A stretch of DNA of 5,513 nucleotides from Candidatus Heimdallarchaeota archaeon. GTDB lineage: Archaea; Asgardarchaeota; Heimdallarchaeia; Hodarchaeales; LC-3. Below, one piece after another: positions 1 to 4,505 of the stretch (position 1 is its first letter; each line of letters starts with the position of its first letter). The notes below the pieces were generated by a model that did not search any database, was not told the DNA's origin, and was given only the letters and a program-made list of their open reading frames with translations. Where the stretch lies: positions 1 through 5,513 of the forward strand of contig DAHXPE010000449.1 of the NCBI GenBank assembly GCA_027364495.1, in the 5' to 3' direction. The position numbers and the translations under genes were made by a program.

Positions 1-21
1 TTAATTAAAAGATTTTTTAGG

Positions 22-41
22 TATAAATAATAAAGGATGAT
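22..41 (+). promoter_or_regulatory. argF promoter TATA box and ribosome binding site
   Basis: An archaeal TATA-like box (TATAAATA, 22-29) is followed by a purine-rich GGATGAT (35-41) ending 5 bases before the ATG at 47. The TATA centre lies only about 21 bases from the ATG. Since archaeal transcription usually starts about 25 bases downstream of the TATA centre, the mRNA from this box would be leaderless or nearly so. In that case the GGATGAT would not be transcribed and would matter only if another promoter lies upstream of the window. Both readings are possible from sequence alone. Confidence 0.5.
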
Positions 42-46
42 TTTAA

Positions 47-985
47 ATGGACTTAACTGGTAGACACTTATTGACTTTAAAAGATTTCAATAAAGAAGAA
101 ATTATGTATCTATTAGAGCTTTCTAAAAAATACAAATCAGATTATAAGAAAAATTTAAGTTCTAAACCACTAGATGGTAAATCTTTAGGAATGATTTTTC
201 AAAAACGTTCAACTAGGACCAGAGTTTCAACAGAAGTAGGCATGAATTTCTTAGGAGGGCATGCATTATTTCTAGGAAAAGATGATATTCAACTCGGTGT
301 AAACGAAACAATTCAAGACACAGCCTTAGTTCTTTCTCGATTAGTTGATGGGATATTAGCTCGAGTTTTTGGACATGAAACAGTAGAAGAATTAGCAAAA
401 TATGCGAGTATACCAATAATTAACGCATTATCGGATAAATATCATCCCCTTCAAATTTTAGCAGATTTATTGACAATTGAAGAACATTTTGGAAAATTTT
501 CTGGACTTAAATTAGTTTGGGTAGGTGATGGCAATAATGTTTGTCATTCCTTATTGATTGGCTGCTCAAAATTAGGAATAAATATGACTGTAGCCACGCC
601 AGATAGTTACAAACCAGCTCAAGATGTTTTTGATTATGCTGTATCTGAGGGAAAGAAATCAGGAGCACAAATTAATTGGTCGAATAATCCTAAATCAGCA
701 GTTATAAATGCAGATATTATTGTAACTGATACTTTTGTGTCAATGGGGCAGGAAGCTGATACAAAAAAACGAATAAATGACTTTAAAGGATTTCAAGTTA
801 ATTCTGAATTAGTGAAGAATGCAAAACCCACATATAAATTTATGCATTGCCTTCCAAGACATGAATATGAAGTATCAAATGATGTATTCTATTCAGATCA
901 TTCAATTGTCTTTGACGAAGCAGAAAATAGGCTTCATACAATAATGGCTGTACTAGACGCTTTATTGACGAAATCTGAGAGATAG
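47..985 (+). CDS. argF: Ornithine carbamoyltransferase
   Basis: This cytoplasmic enzyme makes citrulline from ornithine and carbamoyl phosphate in arginine biosynthesis. The 312-residue length is normal for the family. The carbamoyl-phosphate motif STRTR is at residues 55-59 and HPLQ at 133-136. The second domain has the ornithine-side motif DTFVSMGQE (SMG at 232-234) and the catalytic HCLP at 267-270. The SMG and HCLP pair, with ALSDKYHPLQ before it, separates it from aspartate carbamoyltransferase. A central VGDGNNV segment (159-165) is also typical. The ATG at 47 gives the expected N-terminus (LTGRHLLTLKDF) and has a GGATGAT site 5 bases upstream. The stop codon is 5 bases from the stop of the convergent modifier gene. 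No other arginine gene is visible here. The family assignment is secure; all expected motifs are present. Confidence 0.96.
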   Translation: MDLTGRHLLTLKDFNKEEIMYLLELSKKYKSDYKKNLSSKPLDGKSLGMIFQKRSTRTRVSTEVGMNFLGGHALFLGKDDIQLGVNETIQDTALVLSRLVDGILARVFGHETVEELAKYASIPIINALSDKYHPLQILADLLTIEEHFGKFSGLKLVWVGDGNNVCHSLLIGCSKLGINMTVATPDSYKPAQDVFDYAVSEGKKSGAQINWSNNPKSAVINADIIVTDTFVSMGQEADTKKRINDFKGFQVNSELVKNAKPTYKFMHCLPRHEYEVSNDVFYSDHSIVFDEAENRLHTIMAVLDALLTKSER

Positions 986-990
986 TTATA

Positions 991-1272
991 TTAACCACCG
1001 CTAATAGTGGGAATTAATGAAACTTGATCAGTTAATATGATTATAGTTTCCAATCCTTCTAATGTATTAAAATCAACTCCATTAACTAGTATTAATGTTC
1101 CTCGTTTTGGAGTTAAATCATTATCAAAATATGAAGTAAATTTTTCTTCATTTAGATTTTTCAAGGTTATCAATAATTCCTTTAATGTAACAGCATCTTT
1201 AACTGTTGTTAAATCTAGATTTCTCCCACCAAAATCTGTTGCTATCGTACCAAATAATTTAAAGGTTACCAA
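991..1272 (-). CDS. Beta-grasp sulfur carrier / ubiquitin-like modifier ending in Gly-Gly (MoaD/Urm1/SAMP family)
   Basis: This is a 93-residue ubiquitin-fold protein whose chain ends exactly in Gly-Gly (residues 92-93). That is the form activated as acyl-adenylate or thiocarboxylate by an E1-like enzyme (MoeB/UbaA/ThiF type). It starts with a beta strand (MVTFKLFGTI) and has a helix region rich in leucine at about 28-43. It then shows the family's LILVNGVDFNTLEG and DQVSLIPTISGG signature, in which the strand before the tail reads D-x-V-x-L-x-P. It could serve molybdopterin synthesis, tRNA thiolation or protein conjugation; sequence alone does not separate these. No partner E1 or MoaE lies in the window. 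The start is TTG at 1272-1270: an in-frame TGA lies upstream, and an AAGGTC site (1284-1279) sits 6 bases before it. It is convergent with argF with a 5-base gap. Confidence 0.85.
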   Translation of the reverse strand: MVTFKLFGTIATDFGGRNLDLTTVKDAVTLKELLITLKNLNEEKFTSYFDNDLTPKRGTLILVNGVDFNTLEGLETIIILTDQVSLIPTISGG

Positions 1273-1313
1273 TTTTATGACCTTACTTCAAAAATGATAA
1301 ACAGAAATAAAAA

Positions 1314-1322
1314 GTATATTTT
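1314..1322. promoter_or_regulatory. AT-rich TATA-like element in the divergent intergenic region
   Basis: GTATATTTT reads as AAAATATAC on the minus strand. Its centre lies about 46 bases before the TTG of the modifier gene at 1272, which would give a leader of about 20 bases holding the AAGGTC ribosome binding site. On the plus strand the same TATATTTT would start a transcript near 1344, just ahead of the candidate guide RNA at 1353. It may serve either direction or both. The call rests on position and base composition only. Confidence 0.4.
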
Positions 1323-1352
1323 TTAGAAAAAAAATAGCAGGTTTAAATTCAT

Positions 1353-1461
1353 TCTAAATGATGATCTCTAGCCCTCTGAACCAATTTGTGGAGTATTTTG
1401 TGAATAGAAATACCTCTAAAAAGCAAATTGAGTAATGATTACGATCTTGAGTTCTGATAGA
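1353..1461 (+). ncRNA. Candidate box C/D guide RNA with a hairpin between D' and C'
   Basis: The order of elements is that of an archaeal C/D sRNA: box C ATGATGA (1358-1364, perfect), an 11-base guide (1365-1375), box D' CTGA (1376-1379), C' ATGATTA (1435-1441, one mismatch), a 12-base guide (1442-1453) and box D CTGA (1454-1457). The ends can pair as TCTA/TAGA (1353-1356 with 1458-1461). The D'-C' spacer is a hairpin: CAATTTG (1382-1388) pairs perfectly with CAAATTG (1424-1430), and an inner stem GAGTATTT (1391-1398) pairs with AAATACCTC (1408-1416) with one bulge. Such RNAs guide 2'-O-methylation of rRNA or tRNA with L7Ae, Nop5 and fibrillarin. The usual archaeal spacer is only a few bases, so the long stem is odd. 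I could not name the targets. The four boxes with correct guide lengths and two supporting stems make chance less likely but not excluded. Confidence 0.5.
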
Positions 1462-1472
1462 TTTATAAATCT
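1459..1472 (+). promoter_or_regulatory. TATA box of the phosphopantetheine adenylyltransferase gene, inside a 14-base palindrome
   Basis: AGATTTATAAATCT is a perfect 14-base palindrome with the TATA-like core ATTTATAAAT (1461-1470). Its centre is about 49 bases before the ATG at 1515, which predicts a start site near 1492 and a short leader. The same 10-base core occurs upstream of the NusA-like gene. It abuts the box D end of the candidate guide RNA, so the two transcription units would touch or overlap here. Confidence 0.6.
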
Positions 1473-1514
1473 GAAATTTGATTTTATTTCAAAAACAGGT
1501 CCTTGTTAGTAGAA

Positions 1515-1985
1515 ATGAACTCTTCCAAAACAAATAAATTTAATCATGCTGTTATAGGAGGAACATTCGATAAATTACACCAAGGACATACCTTGTTAAT
1601 TAAGACTGCTTGTACCATAGCTAAAACAGTCTCCATAGGATTAACTTCCTCTGTTTATCTCTCAAAATACCCCAAAAAATATAGTGAAAAATTATATTCA
1701 TTTGATTTTAGATTAGAACAGTTAACGAGATTCATACAATCTCTTAGTTTGGAATTCAATTTTTTTATTTTCCCAATAGATCATCCTTGGAATAATTTTT
1801 CAATACAAAATCCAGATCTTGATTGTATAATAGTAAGTGAAGAAACTCTAAGAACAGCTGAGATTATAAATACTGAAAGAAAAAAATCTTCTCTAAAGGA
1901 ATTAGCAATTGTGATTATACCAGGTGTGTTGTCAGAAAAAGATGGTCATTATCTTAGCTCAACACAATTACGTTCTGAACAATAA
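1515..1985 (+). CDS. coaD: Phosphopantetheine adenylyltransferase, archaeal type
   Basis: This nucleotidyltransferase-fold enzyme transfers AMP from ATP to 4'-phosphopantetheine to give dephospho-CoA, the penultimate step of CoA synthesis. Residues 15-25 hold GGTFDKLHQGH, with the HxGH nucleotide-binding motif at 22-25. IIVSEET lies at 105-111, and the second signature SSTQLR at 148-153, close to the C-terminus. The 156-residue length fits the archaeal family. The start is chosen as ATG at 1515. An in-frame TTG at 1503 would add four residues, but it lies only about 10 bases from the predicted transcription start and has AGGT (1497-1500) too close to it. For the ATG that AGGT sits 14 bases upstream, so the ribosome site is weak either way. 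It is followed by a 548-base gap, so it is probably monocistronic. Confidence 0.9.
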   Translation: MNSSKTNKFNHAVIGGTFDKLHQGHTLLIKTACTIAKTVSIGLTSSVYLSKYPKKYSEKLYSFDFRLEQLTRFIQSLSLEFNFFIFPIDHPWNNFSIQNPDLDCIIVSEETLRTAEIINTERKKSSLKELAIVIIPGVLSEKDGHYLSSTQLRSEQ

Positions 1986-2041
1986 TTGTAAGAAGCTTAA
2001 TAAATTCAAATTTTATTATTCATTTAGCTTTGACGGATTTC

Positions 2042-2200
2042 ACTACCATGATCGAGGGTAGTACTGACTACGAATGATGTACTGCGCAAATTCATAGGTT
2101 ACACCTGAGCAGATTCCTCTTTACAAAGGAAAAAAAGACGGAACTTTCTATAAAATTTGACGCATCGTCAACATTGATGAATAGTGAGCAACCTTTTTTT
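2042..2200. ncRNA. Candidate structured RNA region, left half: cluster of short perfect stems
   Basis: No open reading frame of note is present, and base composition rises to about 37-43% GC against very AT-rich surroundings. Hairpins visible are ACTACC/GGTAGT (2042-2047 with 2057-2062), AGGT/ACCT (2096-2099 with 2103-2106), TTCCTCTT/AAAGGAA (2114-2131 with one bulged C) and TTGACG/CGTCAA (2157-2171, triloop CAT). An alternative stem GTAGTAC/GTACTGC (2058-2064 with 2079-2085) competes with the first. AGGTT (2096-2100) could pair with AACCT (2190-2194) to close a multi-branched domain. A run of seven T at 2194-2200 could end a plus-strand transcript. A run of seven A at 2130-2136 could do the same for a minus-strand one, so the strand is open. 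I found no RNase P, SRP, tRNA or riboswitch hallmark. Confidence 0.35.
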
Positions 2201-2215
2201 AATACATGAGGAATA

Positions 2216-2307
2216 GAGGATTTTATGCTCTGAATGAGAGATCGCGGGAAGTAGGCATTAGCCATTCAATGAACCTTTGCGTGTTAATTCATGAGCAACA
2301 AATCCTC
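2216..2307. ncRNA. Candidate structured RNA region, right half: long irregular hairpin
   Basis: GAGGATTT (2216-2223) pairs perfectly with AAATCCTC (2300-2307). After a two-by-two internal loop the helix continues as TGCTC/GAGCA (2226-2230 with 2293-2297). After a single bulged T (2292) it continues as TGAAT/ATTCA (2231-2235 with 2287-2291). That is 18 pairs with one small loop and one bulge. The 51-base apex includes GGCATTAGCC (2254-2263) and CGC/GCG (2243-2245 with 2279-2281). GC content here is about 43%, the highest among the non-coding parts of the window. The downstream side (2308-2324) is T-rich, as at an archaeal transcript end. It may be one molecule with the stems at 2042-2200 or a separate one. 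A competing pairing TGAATG/CATTCA (2231-2236 with 2264-2269) also exists. Confidence 0.4.
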
Positions 2308-2308
2308 A

Positions 2309-2506
2309 TTATTACCTTTATTTTAGAAAATTATTCAGAATTTTTAGCATAAACTTTCCTAAATTGAAAAATTTGTTCAATCCAAATAAAGAAGAATTTA
2401 TTTCTATCTTCTTTCAATGCTGAAAAATAAATTAAAAATTGATTACTTTTTGTTCAATTAATTGCATTGCGTTAATCATAAAATTAAAATCAAGAAAAAA
2501 ACCTTC
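2309..2506. other. Very AT-rich non-coding stretch with overlapping hairpins
   Basis: No coding potential is seen. Two perfect hairpins share bases and cannot form together: AAATAAA/TTTATTT (2384-2390 with 2397-2403) and AAAGAAGA/TCTTCTTT (2388-2395 with 2407-2414). AAATT/AATTT (2361-2374) is a further small one. In DNA this rich in A and T such stems can arise by chance. No terminator, repeat array or recombination site is recognisable. Confidence 0.4.
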
Positions 2507-2524
2507 ATTTATAAATTTCGGTGA
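2507..2524 (+). promoter_or_regulatory. TATA box and Shine-Dalgarno-like site of the NusA-like gene
   Basis: ATTTATAAAT (2507-2516) is the same 10-base core as in the promoter of the phosphopantetheine adenylyltransferase gene. Its centre is about 22 bases from the ATG at 2534, which predicts a leaderless or almost leaderless mRNA, as for argF. GGTGA (2520-2524) matches part of the archaeal Shine-Dalgarno consensus GGAGGTGAT with 9 bases to the ATG. It would be used only if transcription starts further upstream. Confidence 0.55.
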
Positions 2525-2533
2525 AAAATTGAA

Positions 2534-3031
2534 ATGAAATTACCAATATGCGTGTTTGATGCAAAAACAGGAATGTTATGTTCTAATTGTAAGGTTAAAC
2601 TTGAAAATGAAGAAATTAATAAAACTGACGTCGAAATCAGTAAAGCTCTAGTAAAATTTTCAACAAATAAAACTTTGCAGAAATCTAAATTTTATAACTC
2701 GATAGATACACCAAATTTGATGATTATAATCGGTGATTCAGCCTTGAAAGAATCGCTTCAAAACCAACAACTAGCAGATGCCGTCAAAAAGGCTTCAAAT
2801 AAAGCCTTTGAAGTCGTGGTTAAAGAAGGGACCATAAAAGATACACTCTCCTCTTTATTCTCACCGGTCGAAGTCTTTGGTATCGATGAAATATTTGTGC
2901 CGGATGGAACTAAAGAAATAAGGATTAATCTTCGAGGTTCTGAAAAAGATTTACCTCTTAATGCTGATGATTTAATATTAATTTCTTCAAAAGTTACCTC
3001 TTCATTAATTAGATTATCTTTTTCCAGCTAA
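2534..3031 (+). CDS. Archaeal NusA-like KH-domain protein, divergent
   Basis: The opening MKLPICVFDAKTGMLC-x2-C and the later PVEVFGIDEIFVPDGTKEIR (111-130) match the short archaeal NusA-like proteins. As I recall them, these pair an N-terminal cysteine motif (MKLPIC-x2-C-AKTG-x-LC-x2-C) with a single KH RNA-binding domain. Two departures are visible. The second cysteine of the first CxxC is Asp9, leaving Cys6, Cys16 and Cys19. The KH region (about 60-100, IIIGDSALKESLQNQQLADAV) has no GxxG loop, the usual RNA-contact turn. The 165-residue length is close to that of relatives. The family role is thought to be RNA binding linked to transcription or ribosomes, but it is not well defined, and this member may bind RNA weakly or differently. 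The ATG at 2534 gives the conserved N-terminus. It is convergent with the Pelota gene, with 3 bases between stops. Confidence 0.75.
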   Translation: MKLPICVFDAKTGMLCSNCKVKLENEEINKTDVEISKALVKFSTNKTLQKSKFYNSIDTPNLMIIIGDSALKESLQNQQLADAVKKASNKAFEVVVKEGTIKDTLSSLFSPVEVFGIDEIFVPDGTKEIRINLRGSEKDLPLNADDLILISSKVTSSLIRLSFSS

Positions 3032-3034
3032 ATT

Positions 3035-4135
3035 TTACTGATCGTTATCAAAAAAGATTGAGTATCGAAGTAATCCAATCAAACCGCCAAAATTTTTTAC
3101 TATTTTTCCGTTTTCTGTTTTACTATCAACAATCAAAAATTTTACTTTTGTTTTGTCGATTTGTTCCATCAATTGGATCATACTATCCTTTTCAGTTTCG
3201 ATTTCAGATCTCAACAAAGTATCAAGGAATAGAATATTTTCTAAAGCTCCCTGTTCTGCCGATTGCAAACATTGATTTAATCCATAGCAAATTTTTTCAA
3301 AATTCTGTCCTAAACGTTTTTCAAATTCAGTTATAATAGCGGATTCTTCTAATATCTGATATTGCCCTGCTAATTTTTGAAGATTCTGGCGTGTAATCAA
3401 TTCGTTAATTTCGTAGGCTGAAGATAAATCTTCTACAAGGATTATTTTGTTATGATTCCGCCATTCTTCATGTAAATAACTGAGAAACTTTGTTTTATAA
3501 GATCCTGGACCAGCAATAACTATATTTCTTATAGAATCGTCTGAAAAATAAATTTTCGTTAAATTCAGAATTTTTTTAAAGAAATTTGAATCATTGGCAG
3601 ACCTGATTTTACTATTTGACTGCTTACTGGGAATTTGATTACGTTCTTGAATATAAATCTGAATTTTAAAATTATTTATTGAAGCAATAGTAAATAAACC
3701 TGGTTCTATAGCAACCAAACCTATAATAGGACGGTTTGCTTCTGCACTTTTTTTTAATATTTCAAAATGATAATCAAGCCAGTTTTCCTTTTGCAATGAA
3801 AAATTTTGACCAATTGCAATATTAATAGTATGAGTAGAATTGAATGACACTACATCATCTGGACCAGAAATGATTTTTCCTTTAACCCTAAGTCGTTGGT
3901 CTACATCAGTATCCTGAAATTCTACTTCCAAAACCTGAATGCCCAGATAAACTTTGATTCTTTCACCTTTATCTCCTTCACGTGATTCTTTTCCTGGAGT
4001 TCTTACTCTTCTTGTCGTAAAAGAATAAAGTTGGTCCTTTTCATTGATAATTTGACTTAATATGTACAAATCAGTTAAGTTCTCTGGTGTGATACCTAGA
4101 ATATTATGTTTCAGATCTTTTTTATCAATTTTCAA
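3035..4135 (-). CDS. pelA: Pelota (Dom34), mRNA surveillance and ribosome rescue factor
   Basis: Pelota enters the empty A site of stalled ribosomes, recruits the ATPase ABCE1 and splits the subunits, a step of no-go and non-stop decay. All three domains are visible in 366 residues. The N-terminal Sm-like domain (about 1-130) includes ITPENLTDLYILSQII, TTRRVRTPGKE and LRVKGKI. An eRF1-like middle domain runs from about 135 to 260 (GLVAIEPGLFTIASI; IVIAGPGSYKTKFL). The C-terminal domain (about 262-362) includes YGLNQCLQSAEQGALENILF and FGGLIGLLRYSIF. As expected for Pelota, there is no GGQ peptide-release motif. The start is TTG at 4135-4133, where the family N-terminus begins. No ATG or GTG lies in frame just upstream, and GGGAT (4146-4142) sits 6 bases before it, directly after the stop of the Pth2-like gene. 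The spacing of 12 bases suggests translational coupling in one operon. Confidence 0.95.
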   Translation of the reverse strand: MKIDKKDLKHNILGITPENLTDLYILSQIINEKDQLYSFTTRRVRTPGKESREGDKGERIKVYLGIQVLEVEFQDTDVDQRLRVKGKIISGPDDVVSFNSTHTINIAIGQNFSLQKENWLDYHFEILKKSAEANRPIIGLVAIEPGLFTIASINNFKIQIYIQERNQIPSKQSNSKIRSANDSNFFKKILNLTKIYFSDDSIRNIVIAGPGSYKTKFLSYLHEEWRNHNKIILVEDLSSAYEINELITRQNLQKLAGQYQILEESAIITEFEKRLGQNFEKICYGLNQCLQSAEQGALENILFLDTLLRSEIETEKDSMIQLMEQIDKTKVKFLIVDSKTENGKIVKNFGGLIGLLRYSIFFDNDQ

Positions 4136-4147
4136 ATATAAATCCCT
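4136..4147 (-). promoter_or_regulatory. Ribosome binding site deciding the TTG start of Pelota
   Basis: On the minus strand, AGGGATT follows the TAA of the Pth2-like gene directly, and six bases separate GGGAT from the TTG at 4135. The site lies in the 12-base gap between the two genes. It supports both the TTG start and coupled translation from a shared mRNA. Confidence 0.55.
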
Positions 4148-4486
4148 TTAAAATAACTTTAGATTTCCGGTAATTGGATCTATTATTTTTTCTAAGTCCG
4201 GGCCGAGAACAAGTATACAAGGAATATCATTTTCATTGTTTATCATCAAACAGTTTATTTTTTTGTTTTCACAGATAGATTGTATTTGTAATAAATCTGA
4301 TTCATGAGGTACATGTAAGGTCACCTTTTTCTGTCCAAATTTTAACCAATTTTGGACTTTTTCTTTGTTATTCTTAAAGGATTTATCAACTGAATTTATT
4401 GATCCTAACACTATATATTTGAGACATTGATTGAACGATAATTGACTATTCTTGTTATAAATGATGACTTGCTTATAGTCTAGCAT
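4148..4486 (-). CDS. Pth2-family protein, probably catalytically inactive
   Basis: The C-terminal half is clearly peptidyl-tRNA hydrolase 2-like: WLKFGQKKVTLHV (47-59), then ILVLGPDLEKIIDPITGNLK (91-110), matching the family's GQ-K-hydrophobic strand and GP-x-ID-x-ITG-x-LKL ending. Pth2 normally cleaves peptidyl-tRNA to recycle tRNA. The N-terminus keeps the first strand (YKQVIIY), but the following helix reads NKNSQLSFNQCLKYIVLGSI where active members have RxDLKM-x-x-GKxAAQxxHA. The catalytic lysine and the histidine are therefore gone. The DAG(K/R)TQ loop is replaced by a shortened NNENDIP. At 112 residues it is slightly short for the family. The start is ATG at 4486: the open frame extends to an ATG at 4648, but that extension overlaps the LRR gene and has no family match. 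It lies 19 bases after the LRR stop and 12 before Pelota. The homology is judged by eye; the inactivity is inference. Confidence 0.72.
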   Translation of the reverse strand: MLDYKQVIIYNKNSQLSFNQCLKYIVLGSINSVDKSFKNNKEKVQNWLKFGQKKVTLHVPHESDLLQIQSICENKKINCLMINNENDIPCILVLGPDLEKIIDPITGNLKLF

Positions 4487-4505
4487 AGATAATATTAACC
4501 AATTT

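Noticed and set aside
1037..1297. Plus-strand open frame opposite the modifier gene
   Set aside because: It is antisense to a gene with a clear family signature and has no recognisable protein features of its own.
2174..2233. A second box C/D RNA (TTGATGA at 2174, ATGAGGA at 2206, CTGA at 2230)
   Set aside because: There is no D' box, the second guide is too long, no terminal stem is present, and the boxes cut across the stronger hairpin at 2216-2307.
2042..2307. RNase P RNA or SRP RNA
   Set aside because: The conserved GAGGAAAGTCC and ACAGAA-type RNase P blocks and the SRP helix 8 loop with GGAA and AGCAG in the right arrangement are not found on either strand. Isolated fragments such as GAGCAG at 2107-2112 are not enough.
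1986..2533. CRISPR array, insertion sequence or tRNA in the large gap
   Set aside because: No regularly spaced direct repeats, no terminal inverted repeats with target duplication, no transposase remnant and no T-loop/acceptor pairing were found.
3058..3336. Plus-strand open frame within Pelota
   Set aside because: It lies opposite the conserved C-terminal domain of Pelota; its phenylalanine- and serine-rich make-up is what the reverse strand of AT-rich coding DNA gives.
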